Part shown: positions 33,639 through 42,338 of the stretch, piece by piece | Layout: the number at the start of each line of letters is the position of its first letter | Numbering within the stretch: the first letter of the stretch is position 1 | Source of the DNA: Lacinutrix mariniflava | GTDB lineage: Bacteria; Bacteroidota; Bacteroidia; Flavobacteriales; Flavobacteriaceae | DNA: 64,000 bases | NCBI RefSeq assembly: GCF_001418015.1 | Contig: NZ_LIQG01000026.1 | Coordinates: 1 to 64,000 of the forward strand | Direction of reading: 5' to 3' | Notes under the pieces: model-generated | What the model was told of the DNA's origin: nothing | Database searches by the model: none | Seen by the model: the letters and a program-made list of their open reading frames with translations, nothing else | Program-made: the position numbers and the translations under genes

Positions 33639-35600
33639 TTAACGTCTCTTATTTTTAGACTTAAACTTAGCTTTATTCTGCCTTTGATTAAAAGGAACAT
33701 TAGGCACAGCATCGTTAAAGGTGTTTTTAGCATCACCTTTAGGTTTGTTTTTACGCCATTTATCGTCTTTATCCGGAAGTAGTACTTTTAGTAAATCTTC
33801 ACGACCTAATCTATTTAGAGTCTTTTTTATCCACGCTTTATTTTCGTCTTTATACCAGAAGAAAAAACGATGTTGTTCGTCTTTCTCTTTTTGCGAAATT
33901 GGTGTATTTACTTTTTTAAGCGTGTAAGGATGGTAACCACTATAATATATTACAGTCGCCACCGTCATTGGTGTTGGTGTAAAACCTTGCACTTGCTCTA
34001 ACTGAAAACCAAGATCTTTAGTTTCAGCAGCTAGGTTGGCCATATCTTCAACCTCACATGCAGGATGATTAGATATAAAGTATGGTATTAACTGAAGCTT
34101 TAATTTCTTAGCGACATTAATTTTATCGAAACGTTCTTTAAACTTATGGAAGTATTTAAAAGAAGGCTTACGCATTAACTTTAAAACAGGATCACTAGTA
34201 TGCTCTGGTGCTACTTTTAGTCTCCCAGAAACGTGCTTAGTCATTACTTCTTCAGTATAAGCATCTAATTCTTTAGGATCTGCATTTTTATTAAATTCTG
34301 GCACTAACATATCATGTCTAATACCTGAACCTATAAACGATTTTTTAACTTTTGGATGCTTATCAACCGCTTGATACAATTCGGTTAATGGTTTGTGCGA
34401 CGTATCTAAGTTACTACAGATTACTGGTGAAATACAAGAAGGTGCCACACACTTATCGCAAATAGACTGTACTTTACCTTTCATTTGATACATGTTGGCA
34501 CTTGGTCCACCAATATCAGACAAATAGCCTTTAAAATCTGGCATATTAGCCACAGTATCTACTTCTTTTAAAATAGATTCTTGACTACGAGACGCAATAA
34601 ATTTTCCTTGGTGTGCCGAAATGGTACAAAAGCTACAACCACCAAAACAACCTCTATGAATGTTAATGGAGAACTTTATCATCTCGAACGCAGGAATTGG
34701 TCCACGCTTATTATATTTTGGATGCGGTAATCTTGTATATGGTAAATCGAAAGATGCATCAATTTCGGCTTCCGTCATCGTTGGATAAGGCGGATTTATC
34801 ATCAAGGTTTTATCACCTACTTTCTGAAAAATACGTCTTGCTGCCAATTTATTAGACTCCTGCTCGATTACTTTAAAGTTAGAAGCATATTTCTTCTTGT
34901 CCTTTAAACATACTTCATGCGATACAATTTCTACATCTTCCCAATTTGCATTTTTAGGTATTGCTTCGTCTTTACCTAAAAGAACAGCCGTTTGTAATAC
35001 TGTGTTTATGCTACTAAAAGGCACTCCTCTTTCTAATAAACGTACAACTTCCCGTAAAGGTTGCTCACCCATACCGTAAACTAGCATATCTGCTTTAGAA
35101 GTTTCTAAAATAGAAGGCATTAATTTATCGCTCCAGAAATCGTAATGTGTTACACGACGCAACGAGGCTTCAATACCACCAATTAAAACTGGAGTATCTG
35201 GCCATTTCTCTTTTAATATCTTAGAATATACAGAAGTGGCATAATCTGGTCTAAACCCAATATCTCCATTTGGAGTATAAGCATCTTTATCTCGTTTCTT
35301 TTTATTAGCATTATAATTACTAATCATAGGATCCATGCAACCACCTGTAACACCAAAAAATAATTTTGGTTTACCAAGCTTAACAAAATCCTGAAGGTTG
35401 TCCTTTACATTAGGTTGTGGTACTATGGCAACACGCAGACCAAAACTTTCTAGCATACGACCAATAACCGCAGGCCCAAATGTTGGGTGATCTACATAAG
35501 CGTCTCCACTAAATAGGATAACATCTAGTGCTTCCCATCCACGTATTTTGACCTCTTTGTTTGTGGTAGGTAACCAATCTGATAGTTGTAATTCTCGCAT
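33639..35600 (-). CDS. YgiQ family radical SAM protein
   Basis: The 653-residue protein matches the YgiQ family. The N-terminal domain includes WLPTTNKEV, LFSGDAYVDHPTFG and the conserved GGIEASLRR segment. The radical SAM core holds the 4Fe-4S motif CFGGCSFC (C318, C322, C325), followed by SISAHQGK-like residues and HVSGRLKVAPEHTS. A second Cys-rich stretch (about 380-395: CDKCVAPSCISPVIC) may bind another cluster. The C-terminus is basic (KFKSKNKRR). The family is widespread in bacteria and its substrate is not established. The gene follows a 207-bp intergenic region opposite the outer-membrane protein gene. Confidence 0.93.
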   Translation of the reverse strand: MRELQLSDWLPTTNKEVKIRGWEALDVILFSGDAYVDHPTFGPAVIGRMLESFGLRVAIVPQPNVKDNLQDFVKLGKPKLFFGVTGGCMDPMISNYNANKKKRDKDAYTPNGDIGFRPDYATSVYSKILKEKWPDTPVLIGGIEASLRRVTHYDFWSDKLMPSILETSKADMLVYGMGEQPLREVVRLLERGVPFSSINTVLQTAVLLGKDEAIPKNANWEDVEIVSHEVCLKDKKKYASNFKVIEQESNKLAARRIFQKVGDKTLMINPPYPTMTEAEIDASFDLPYTRLPHPKYNKRGPIPAFEMIKFSINIHRGCFGGCSFCTISAHQGKFIASRSQESILKEVDTVANMPDFKGYLSDIGGPSANMYQMKGKVQSICDKCVAPSCISPVICSNLDTSHKPLTELYQAVDKHPKVKKSFIGSGIRHDMLVPEFNKNADPKELDAYTEEVMTKHVSGRLKVAPEHTSDPVLKLMRKPSFKYFHKFKERFDKINVAKKLKLQLIPYFISNHPACEVEDMANLAAETKDLGFQLEQVQGFTPTPMTVATVIYYSGYHPYTLKKVNTPISQKEKDEQHRFFFWYKDENKAWIKKTLNRLGREDLLKVLLPDKDDKWRKNKPKGDAKNTFNDAVPNVPFNQRQNKAKFKSKNKRR

Positions 35601-35807
35601 ATTGCTGCAAAAATAGACAAAAAATGACTCTTTATAGCTAAATATATAGAATCCTATTAATATATGTTATCCCATATAATTAAAAAACCTCGTAATAAAA
35701 CTGAATTATTAATATCTAGAAATCAATCATTTAAAAAATAAAATAAAAATTAAGTTATTTATAACATTTCGAAACGACCAAGATGAAAATTAAAATAAAA
35801 AACGAAA

Positions 35808-36719
35808 ATGAAAAACTCAATTAAAATTAGCCTAGTATTAGCTGCAATTCTTTTTACTTCTTTCTACCAAGTAAATGCTCAAGGACTTGTTGATGGTTTC
35901 TTTACTAAAAAGGGAGACGCAAATTTCTCTCTATCTTATTCCTATAGCGAATTCGACGGTTTCTATATAGGACCAGACAAGGTTGATGGCGTTCCCGCTC
36001 ACAACGAAATAACACAAAACATCTACAACTTTTATGCTAATTATGGTATTACGGATAGACTTACAGCAATTGTAAACTTACCTTATATATCTGCTGAAGG
36101 AAATGGTGTTGCTGATCCTGTTAATGGAGAAACGGAACAATCTGGATTACAAGATATCAGTATTGCATTAAAATATTCTCTTTTAAAAGAAGAACTAAAA
36201 AATGCCAGCATGACTTATTTCACAGCTGTAAGCGGATCTTATGCACTTGATTACGAACCAAACGGTATTTTATCTATTGGTAACGGAGCACCTAGCGTTG
36301 ATGGGAAATTAGGAATGCACTACAAAAATAACAATGGTTTCTTTGGAACTGTAGCTTTAGGGTATACAATAAGAGGAAAAGCAGACAACAATTTTAATGT
36401 AGGTAATGGTGATGATTTTGATGCACCAAATAGTGCTAATGCTTTAATTAAATTAGGTTATGCATCTAGTAAAATATATGTAGATGGTTGGTTCGATGCA
36501 CAAACCTCTTCTGATAAAGGCGGAGACATAGGAAGTAGCACATTTGTTGGAAACTTTCCTGAAACTAGAGTTAACTATTCTCGTGTAGGAGCAAATGTAT
36601 ACGTACCATTAACAAAGGCAATTGGTTTAAATGCAGGTATAAACACAACTGTAGACGGAAGAAACCTTGGAGACTCTACAACATACACAGGAGGTCTTAT
36701 TTATAGTTTAAAAAACTAA
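35808..36719 (+). CDS. Predicted outer-membrane beta-barrel protein
   Basis: The 303-residue protein begins with a Sec signal peptide (NSIKISLVLAAILFTSFYQVNAQ, cleavage near VNA-Q, residue 24). The mature part consists of alternating aromatic/hydrophobic beta strands separated by Asn/Asp/Gly-rich loops, for example FSLSYSYSEFDGFY and NFYANYGITDRLTAIVNLPYI. It ends in a barrel-like strand, GGLIYSLKN. The pattern resembles the meta-pathway (MetA) transporter-like barrels of Bacteroidota. Specific function is unknown. It is monocistronic with a strong terminator after it. Confidence 0.75.
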   Translation: MKNSIKISLVLAAILFTSFYQVNAQGLVDGFFTKKGDANFSLSYSYSEFDGFYIGPDKVDGVPAHNEITQNIYNFYANYGITDRLTAIVNLPYISAEGNGVADPVNGETEQSGLQDISIALKYSLLKEELKNASMTYFTAVSGSYALDYEPNGILSIGNGAPSVDGKLGMHYKNNNGFFGTVALGYTIRGKADNNFNVGNGDDFDAPNSANALIKLGYASSKIYVDGWFDAQTSSDKGGDIGSSTFVGNFPETRVNYSRVGANVYVPLTKAIGLNAGINTTVDGRNLGDSTTYTGGLIYSLKN

Positions 36720-36758
36720 AAAAAACACATCTTTAAGTAAAAGATTAAATTTCACCTG

Positions 36759-36820
36759 AAAGTCCTCTTAAATCCAATTTAACATATTTGCGTTAAATAT
36801 TAGGTTTAAGAGGACTTTGT
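36759..36820 (+). terminator. Long-stem terminator after the beta-barrel gene
   Basis: AAAGTCCTCTTAAA (36759-36772) pairs perfectly with TTTAAGAGGACTTT (36805-36818) around a 32-nt loop. A short T-rich tail (GTTTATT) follows. Confidence 0.75.
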
Positions 36821-36894
36821 TTATTCTCTAGAATCAAGTTCTATAACTAACACTCACGCATAATCTTACCACATAAAATAAACACACTTCACAT

Positions 36895-36924
36895 TTGGTA
36901 ATCAAATATATAATCGTACATTTG
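36895..36924 (+). promoter_or_regulatory. Promoter of rplM-rpsI (TTG-N19-TAnnTTTG)
   Basis: TTG at 36895-36897 and TACATTTG at 36917-36924, spaced 19 bp apart, make the best full match to the Bacteroidota housekeeping promoter in the window. The leader to the rplM start is about 42 nt. Confidence 0.8.
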
Positions 36925-36972
36925 CAAACTCTTTTTAAGAGAGGAATGTTTAATAAATAAAATTTAAAAATT

Positions 36973-37428
36973 GTGGATACAATAAGCTACAAAACCATTT
37001 CAGCCAATAAAGCTACTGTCGATAAGCAGTGGGTTTTAATTGATGCTGATGGTCAAACTTTAGGGCGTATGTGCTCTCAAGTCGCAAGACTTTTAAGAGG
37101 TAAGCACAAGCCAAGCTTCACACCTCACGTTGATTGTGGAGATAACGTAATCGTTATCAATGCAGAAAAAATCATCTTAACTGGAAACAAGTGGAATGAC
37201 AAATCGTACATTCGTCACACAGGTTATCCAGGTGGTCAAAGAAGTTTAACTGCTACTGAATTGTTCGGAAAAGATCCGTCAAGATTAGTAGAGAAATCTG
37301 TAAAAGGAATGTTACCTAAGAACAAATTAGGAGCAGTACTTTTCAGAAATTTAACTGTTGTTACAGGAACTAAGCACGCTCACGAAGCGCAAAAGCCTAC
37401 AGTAATTAACTTAAACGAATTCAAGTAA
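36973..37428 (+). CDS. rplM: 50S ribosomal protein L13
   Basis: L13 is an early-assembling 50S protein. The 151-residue product starts at a GTG (protein [14 protein letters not shown]). No ATG gives the full conserved N-terminus, so GTG is the only reasonable start. Family motifs include [27 protein letters not shown] and [23 protein letters not shown]. It is transcribed with rpsI, whose ATG overlaps the TAA stop by one base (TAATG). This gene pair is conserved across bacteria. Confidence 0.98.
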   Translation: MDTISYKTISANKATVDKQWVLIDADGQTLGRMCSQVARLLRGKHKPSFTPHVDCGDNVIVINAEKIILTGNKWNDKSYIRHTGYPGGQRSLTATELFGKDPSRLVEKSVKGMLPKNKLGAVLFRNLTVVTGTKHAHEAQKPTVINLNEFK

Positions 37429-37814
37429 TGGAAGTATTACACAAAATTGGTCGTCGTAAAACGGCAGTTGCTCGTGTTTACCTTAAAGAAGGTAAAGGAC
37501 AAATCACGATTAACAAAAAAGACATTAAAGACTACTTCGATACAGCAACGTTACAATACAAAGTAAACCAGCCGTTAGTATTAACTGACAACGCGGAGAC
37601 TTTTGACATTAACGTAAATGTATTTGGTGGTGGTATTACTGGTCAAGCAGAAGCTATCCGTTTAGCAATATCTCGTGCAATGTGCGAAATAAATCCTGAA
37701 CATAGATTAGTGCTTAAGCCAGAAGGTTTATTAACTAGAGATCCAAGAATGGTGGAACGTAAGAAATTCGGTCAGAAGAAAGCCCGTAAGAAATTCCAAT
37801 TCTCTAAACGTTAA
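37428..37814 (+). CDS. rpsI: 30S ribosomal protein S9
   Basis: S9 is a 30S head protein whose C-terminal tail reaches the P-site tRNA. The 128-residue product has IGRRKTAVARVYLKEGKGQITIN, VFGGGITGQAEAIRLAISRA and the basic C-terminus ending in QFSKR, as in all S9 proteins. Its start codon overlaps the rplM stop by one base, implying translational coupling. A perfect 11-bp hairpin follows within 11 bp of its stop codon. Confidence 0.98.
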   Translation: MEVLHKIGRRKTAVARVYLKEGKGQITINKKDIKDYFDTATLQYKVNQPLVLTDNAETFDINVNVFGGGITGQAEAIRLAISRAMCEINPEHRLVLKPEGLLTRDPRMVERKKFGQKKARKKFQFSKR

Positions 37815-37824
37815 TATTATCCTT

Positions 37825-37851
37825 CAACAGTATTGTTTATCAATACTGTTG
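37825..37851 (+). other. Perfect 11-bp hairpin between rpsI and rpsB
   Basis: CAACAGTATTG / CAATACTGTTG with loop TTTAT. No U-run follows on the plus strand, so this is a poor intrinsic terminator. It may stabilise the rplM-rpsI mRNA end or form part of the rpsB leader. A second stem, TTCTTTTT/AAAAAGGAA, lies at about 37893-37909. No clear rpsB promoter was found. Confidence 0.55.
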
Positions 37852-38002
37852 AGACAAAACAAAAAATTAAAACAGTTATTGTTGTCCTAGTATTCTTTTT
37901 AAAAAGGAACAGGATTTAGTATAGCATCTAAATAATTAAGGCGAATTTTTATAATGACCACTTAATTATTGCTAATTCAACAGAACGTAAACTAATTACA
38001 AA

Positions 38003-38806
38003 ATGGCAGTAGAAGTAAAAGAATTACTTGAAGCAGGTGTACACTTCGGTCACCTTACACGTAAGTGGGATCCAAACATGGCTCCTTACGTATATATGGA
38101 GCGTAATGGTATCCATATTATCAATTTATATAAAACAGCAGCTAAGATGGACGAAGCTGGAGATGCGTTAGCAAAAATCGCAGCTTCTGGTCGTAAAATC
38201 TTATTTGTAGCTACAAAAAAACAAGCAAAAGACATCGTCGCTGAAAAAGCGGGAGGTATTAATATGCCTTTTATCACAGAAAGATGGCCTGGTGGAATGT
38301 TAACTAACTTTATTACTATTAGAAAAGCGATCAAAAAGATGGCTACTATTGATAGAATGAAGAAAGATGGAACATTTTTAACTTTATCTAAAAAAGAACG
38401 TTTACAAGTTGACCGTTTAAGAGCTAAGTTAGAAAAGAATTTAGGTTCTATTGTTGACATGACTCGTCTTCCAGCAGCTTTGTTTGTTGTAGATATTAAA
38501 CGTGAGCATATCGCGATTAAAGAAGCACAGAAATTAAACATTCCAATATTTGCAATGGTAGATACTAACTCTGATCCACGTCAAGTAGATTACGTTATAC
38601 CATCAAATGATGATGCTTCTAAATCGATCGATAAAATTTTAACGCATGTTACTGAAGCTATTACTGGTGGATTAAACGCGCGTAAAGCTGAAAAAGATGC
38701 GAAAGCAGAAGGTAAAACTGAAGCTAAAGCAGAACCAGCAAAGAAGGCTGAAAAAGCAGCTCCAGCTAAAACTGAAGAAAAAGCAGCAGCTAACGAAGAA
38801 GAATAA
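38003..38806 (+). CDS. rpsB: 30S ribosomal protein S2
   Basis: The 267-residue protein shows the S2 core: ELLEAGVHFGHLTRKWDPNM, YMERNGIHIINLYKT, FITERWPGGMLTNFITIRKAI and VDTNSDPRQVDYVIPSNDDA. After about residue 225 a Lys/Ala/Glu-rich low-complexity tail follows, which is lineage-typical and probably disordered. rpsB-tsf is a conserved pair. A 188-bp leader with hairpins lies upstream, a candidate site for autogenous control as known for S2 in other bacteria. A terminator-like stem separates it from tsf. Confidence 0.98.
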   Translation: MAVEVKELLEAGVHFGHLTRKWDPNMAPYVYMERNGIHIINLYKTAAKMDEAGDALAKIAASGRKILFVATKKQAKDIVAEKAGGINMPFITERWPGGMLTNFITIRKAIKKMATIDRMKKDGTFLTLSKKERLQVDRLRAKLEKNLGSIVDMTRLPAALFVVDIKREHIAIKEAQKLNIPIFAMVDTNSDPRQVDYVIPSNDDASKSIDKILTHVTEAITGGLNARKAEKDAKAEGKTEAKAEPAKKAEKAAPAKTEEKAAANEEE

Positions 38807-38827
38807 GACAATAAAATTATTACAAAT

Positions 38828-38876
38828 AAAGTCGTTTAGTTCTTTCCTAACAGAAATTAATTAAACGACTTTTTTA
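38828..38876 (+). terminator. Terminator-like stem between rpsB and tsf
   Basis: AAAGTCGTTTA (38828-38838) pairs with TAAACGACTTT (38862-38872) around a 23-nt loop, with T-run continuing to 38875. It sits within the 83-bp rpsB-tsf gap. It may adjust the S2 to EF-Ts ratio by partial termination; tsf would then need read-through or its own promoter. Confidence 0.7.
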
Positions 38877-38889
38877 AATTATATTTACT

Positions 38890-39849
38890 ATGAGTGATGT
38901 AAAAATTTCAGCAGCAGAAGTAAACAAGTTAAGAAAAGCTACTGGTGCAGGTATGATGGATTGTAAAAAAGCCTTAGTGGAAGCTAAAGGTGATTTTGAT
39001 GCAGCAATCGATGTATTACGTAAAAAAGGACAAAAAGTAGCAGCAAAAAGAGCAGATAGAGATTCTTCTGAAGGTGCTGCTGTTACAAGAATTAATGCAG
39101 ACAACACTGTTGGTGTTGCCATTGTATTAGGATGTGAAACAGATTTCGTTGGTAAAAACGAATCTTTCTTAGCATTAGCTGGACAATTTGCAGATATCGC
39201 GATCAACTTTGATAACAAAGAAGATTTCTTAGCTGCTGACTTTGGTGGTATGACAGTTGCCGAAAAATTAATTGAGCAAACTGGTGTTGTTGGTGAGAAA
39301 TTAGAAATCAATGCATTCGAGAGATTAGAAGCTCCTTACGTTGGTACTTATGTTCACATTAACAAAATTGGTGCATTAGTTGGTTTATCTCAAGCTGAGG
39401 AGACTGTTGCTAAAGATGTAGCTATGCAAGTAGCTTCTATGGGAGCAACTTCTTTATCTTACAAAGGTTTTGAAGCTTCTTATGTAGCAAACGAAACTGA
39501 AGCAAGAATTGCAGTTATCGAGAAAGATAATATCGAGTTAGGTCGTTTAGGTAAAACACTTAAAAACGTACCTCAATATATTTCTATGGCACAATTAACT
39601 CCAGAAGTTATGGCTAAAGCAGAAGAAGATGCTAAAGCACAATTAGCTGCTGAAGGAAAACCAGAAAAAATCTGGGGAAACATTTTACCAGGAAAAATGG
39701 ATCGTTTTGTAAGCGATAATACAACTTTAGATCAAGAACAATGTTTACTTGACCAAAGATTTATTAAAGATGAGAAGCAAACTGTTGAAGCATACGTAGC
39801 GTCTAAAAACGTTGAAGTAACTGCTTTTAAACGTGTGTCTTTAGGATAG
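38890..39849 (+). CDS. tsf: Elongation factor Ts
   Basis: EF-Ts recycles EF-Tu by nucleotide exchange. The 319-residue protein begins with the UBA-like domain (ISAAEVNKLRKATGAGMMDCKKALVEAKGD). The core follows with the signature IVLGCETDFVGKNESF containing the TDF motif that contacts EF-Tu, then PYVGTYVHINKIGALV. Length and layout are normal for Bacteroidota. It follows rpsB after a terminator-like stem and has its own strong terminator. Confidence 0.98.
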   Translation: MSDVKISAAEVNKLRKATGAGMMDCKKALVEAKGDFDAAIDVLRKKGQKVAAKRADRDSSEGAAVTRINADNTVGVAIVLGCETDFVGKNESFLALAGQFADIAINFDNKEDFLAADFGGMTVAEKLIEQTGVVGEKLEINAFERLEAPYVGTYVHINKIGALVGLSQAEETVAKDVAMQVASMGATSLSYKGFEASYVANETEARIAVIEKDNIELGRLGKTLKNVPQYISMAQLTPEVMAKAEEDAKAQLAAEGKPEKIWGNILPGKMDRFVSDNTTLDQEQCLLDQRFIKDEKQTVEAYVASKNVEVTAFKRVSLG

Positions 39850-39911
39850 AAAACTCCCGTTTTGTAACCTTCAGCGCAATCGAAAGGTTTCAACAACAAA
39901 ATTATAATATA

Positions 39912-39948
39912 AAACCACTCCTCTATTTTTAGAGCTAGTGGTTTTTTT
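39912..39948 (+). terminator. Terminator of tsf
   Basis: AAACCACT...AGTGGTTT stem with an internal CTCT/AGAG extension, loop ATTTTT, followed by a T-run. Confidence 0.88.
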
Positions 39949-40030
39949 GTGCTTCAGCTTCAGCTAAAACCCATCATTTAAAAAAATTTGATTTCACCAT
40001 CTTTATAATTTCAAAAATAAAAATTTTATG

Positions 40031-40038
40031 TAATTTTG
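40031..40038 (+). promoter_or_regulatory. Promoter -7 box for pyrH
   Basis: TAATTTTG followed by CA matches TAnnTTTG. It is 51 bp before the pyrH ATG. A palindromic element (40049-40067) lies in the predicted leader. No convincing -33 TTG is seen. Confidence 0.5.
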
Positions 40039-40048
40039 CATAACTCAT

Positions 40049-40067
40049 ATTTCCGCTTAAGCGAAAA
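40049..40067. repeat. Short dispersed palindrome, copy 2
   Basis: ATTTCCGCTTAAGCGAAAA is the reverse complement of the 17270-17288 element except for the two central bases. It falls in the predicted pyrH leader, where it can form a short hairpin (CGCTT/AAGCG). Confidence 0.6.
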
Positions 40068-40088
40068 TAATACTCAGCTACATTCAAC

Positions 40089-40814
40089 ATGAAATATAAA
40101 AGAATACTACTAAAACTATCTGGTGAAGCCTTAATGGGAAATCGCCAATATGGTATTGATCCAGAACGTCTAGCAGAATATGCGCAAGACATAAAAGCCG
40201 TAACAGAAAAAGGTATTGAAGTTGCCATAGTTATTGGTGGTGGAAATATTTTTAGAGGTGTTGCAGGAGCTATGAATGGTATGGATCGTGTTCAAGGCGA
40301 CCATATGGGAATGTTAGCTACTGTTATTAATGGTCTTGCTTTACAACAAGCTTTAGAAGATGCCGATGTTAAAACAAGATTACAAACTGCAATAAAAATT
40401 AACGAAGTTGCTGAACCTTTTATTAGAAGAAAAGCAATGAGTCACTTACGAAAAGGACGTGTTGTTATTTTTGGAGGAGGAACAGGAAACCCTTATTTTA
40501 CTACCGATTCTGCAGCAGTTTTAAGAGCTATTGAAATTGAAGCCGATGTGATATTAAAAGGAACTCGTGTAGATGGCATTTACAATGCAGATCCAGAAAA
40601 AGACAGTACCGCTATTAAGTTCGACCATATTACTTTTGACGATGTCTTACGTAAAGGCTTAAAAGTTATGGATACAACTGCTTTTACATTAAGTCAAGAA
40701 AACGATTTACCAATTATTGTTTTTGATATGAATACAAGAGGAAACTTAATGAAAGTTGTTACAGGAGAAAATATTGGAACTCAAGTAAGCTTATTACCAA
40801 AACCTACTAAGTAA
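40089..40814 (+). CDS. pyrH: Uridylate kinase (UMP kinase)
   Basis: PyrH phosphorylates UMP to UDP in pyrimidine nucleotide synthesis, and belongs to the amino-acid kinase superfamily. The 241-residue product shows [12 protein letters not shown] at the start, [10 protein letters not shown], the [18 protein letters not shown] motif, and [18 protein letters not shown], all conserved in bacterial hexameric UMP kinases. Gene order tsf-pyrH-frr is widely conserved. A 154-bp gap with two small hairpins separates it from frr. Confidence 0.98.
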   Translation: MKYKRILLKLSGEALMGNRQYGIDPERLAEYAQDIKAVTEKGIEVAIVIGGGNIFRGVAGAMNGMDRVQGDHMGMLATVINGLALQQALEDADVKTRLQTAIKINEVAEPFIRRKAMSHLRKGRVVIFGGGTGNPYFTTDSAAVLRAIEIEADVILKGTRVDGIYNADPEKDSTAIKFDHITFDDVLRKGLKVMDTTAFTLSQENDLPIIVFDMNTRGNLMKVVTGENIGTQVSLLPKPTK

Positions 40815-40968
40815 TTTTTTTGGAATTGATAAATTTGTATCAGTTTCTAAAATTGTTTACTTTAGTATTTGAATTAAAATATGCGCTACGACTGTACTGA
40901 GTTTAACAGTCTAAATAAATTATGGCTTAATTCTTGAATTAAGTATAGTAGTAATAAAAATTTCAACA

Positions 40969-41526
40969 ATGAACGAAGACATTCAATTTATAATAGATAG
41001 CACAAAAGAGTCGATGGACAATGCTATCCAACACCTTATTAAACAATTCTCTAACATACGTGCTGGTAAAGCTAGTCCTGCAATGTTAGGAAGTGTAATG
41101 GTAGATTATTATGGTTCTCAAACACCATTAGCACAGGTTGCAAACGTTAACACTCCAGATGGTAGAACTATTACTGTACAACCATGGGAAAAAAACATGA
41201 TTCAACCCATTGAGAAAGCTATTCAAGTAGCTAACCTAGGTTTCAACCCTATGAATAATGGTGAAATACTTATTATTAGTGTTCCTCCTTTAACCGAAGA
41301 GCGTAGACGTGATCTTGGAAAGCAAGCAAAATCTGAAGCTGAAGATGCTAAAATTGGTGTTCGTAATGCTAGAAAAGAGGCTAATAACGATATTAAGAAA
41401 GTTGATGGCGTATCTGAAGATTTACAGAAAAATGCTGAAGCAGATATACAAACACTTACAGATTCGTGCTCTAAACGTATAGAGGAAATTTTAGCTAATA
41501 AGGACAAAGAAATAATGACGGTTTAA
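40969..41526 (+). CDS. frr: Ribosome recycling factor
   Basis: RRF splits the post-termination ribosome together with EF-G. The 185-residue protein begins with a three-helix bundle segment containing FSNIRAGKASPAMLGSVMVDYYGS, followed by the DGRTITVQPWEK and PPLTEERRRDLGKQAK motifs of domain II/I. Both length and motifs are typical. The leader (40815-40968) holds hairpins GACTGT/ACAGTC and CTTAATTC/GAATTAAG. A compact intrinsic terminator follows the gene. Confidence 0.98.
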   Translation: MNEDIQFIIDSTKESMDNAIQHLIKQFSNIRAGKASPAMLGSVMVDYYGSQTPLAQVANVNTPDGRTITVQPWEKNMIQPIEKAIQVANLGFNPMNNGEILIISVPPLTEERRRDLGKQAKSEAEDAKIGVRNARKEANNDIKKVDGVSEDLQKNAEADIQTLTDSCSKRIEEILANKDKEIMTV

Positions 41527-41532
41527 ACGTTA

Positions 41533-41558
41533 AAAGCGACTTAATTGTCGCTTTTTTT
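41533..41558 (+). terminator. Terminator of frr
   Basis: AAAGCGAC (41533-41540) / GTCGCTTT (41547-41554), loop TTAATT, then more T. It lies 6 bp after the frr stop codon. Confidence 0.9.
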
Positions 41559-41594
41559 TATACCAAGTCTATTAACTTTATCGTTTATATAATT

Positions 41595-42335
41595 ATGCGC
41601 TATATTAAATTCACTTTATCTCTGTGTGCCCTTTTGTTTTCCACAATAAGCTTTGCGCAAGATTACAAGTTCATTCCTGAGAACCAACACTTACTATCTA
41701 GTGAGCAAGTGAAAACGATGCAGATAATGATTACTCCAGATATTATGCTTTTTAATGAGCAAGGCAAAATTTTGCCAACCTCTAAAATGGAACTCATGGC
41801 AAATACGGATTATAAACCTTTGTTTTATGCTGATGCTGATGAGAAAATAAAATCTATAGTCTTTCAGAAAAAAAGTAATCATCCTGTTTTAATTAAAAAA
41901 AATCCTGAAGCAAACTATACTAAAGGTGAAAAAGCACTAGATTTTATTACTACCGACATGGATGGTAATACTATTAAGCTTTCTGAGCTACAAGGTAAAG
42001 TTGTTGTTCTTAACTTTTGGTTTACAAAATGCGGTCCTTGTATTGTTGAAATGCCAAAACTAAACGAACTTGTAAAAGAATTTGAAGATAAAGATGTCGT
42101 TTTTTTAGCAATTACTTTTAATAAAAAGGGAGTTGTAGATAATTTTTTATTTGATACCGCATTCGATTATACAATAGCTCCAAATGCTAACGACGTTATT
42201 ACAACCTATGGTGTACAAAGCTACCCAACAAGTATCGTTATTAATAAAAAAGGAAAAATAGCACTTAAAGAAATTGGATATAGAACAAATATTAAAAGTG
42301 TTCTTTCCAAGTCTATTAACACACAATTAAAATAG
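41595..42335 (+). CDS. TlpA-like thioredoxin/redoxin with signal peptide
   Basis: This 246-residue protein has an N-terminal signal (IKFTLSLCALLFSTISFAQ) for export to the periplasm. It contains a C-terminal thioredoxin-like domain (about residues 110-246). The active site FTKCGPCIVEMP has Cys146 and Cys149, and the cis-Pro loop reads SYPTSIVINKKGKI. Residues 20-105 form a separate beta-rich segment I do not recognise. TlpA/ResA-type proteins reduce disulfides or supply electrons for cytochrome or envelope-protein maturation. It sits 3 bp before an outer-membrane barrel gene, so the two are probably one operon and might be functionally linked. Confidence 0.9.
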   Translation: MRYIKFTLSLCALLFSTISFAQDYKFIPENQHLLSSEQVKTMQIMITPDIMLFNEQGKILPTSKMELMANTDYKPLFYADADEKIKSIVFQKKSNHPVLIKKNPEANYTKGEKALDFITTDMDGNTIKLSELQGKVVVLNFWFTKCGPCIVEMPKLNELVKEFEDKDVVFLAITFNKKGVVDNFLFDTAFDYTIAPNANDVITTYGVQSYPTSIVINKKGKIALKEIGYRTNIKSVLSKSINTQLK

Positions 42336-42338
42336 TTT

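Noticed and set aside
37825-37851. Hairpin after rpsI as a standard intrinsic terminator
   Set aside because: The stem is perfect but is followed by GAGACAAAAC instead of a U-run, so I list it only as a hairpin.
38086-38541. 151-codon open frame antisense to rpsB
   Set aside because: It is a complement-strand frame within a highly conserved ribosomal protein gene, with no sign of its own start signals.
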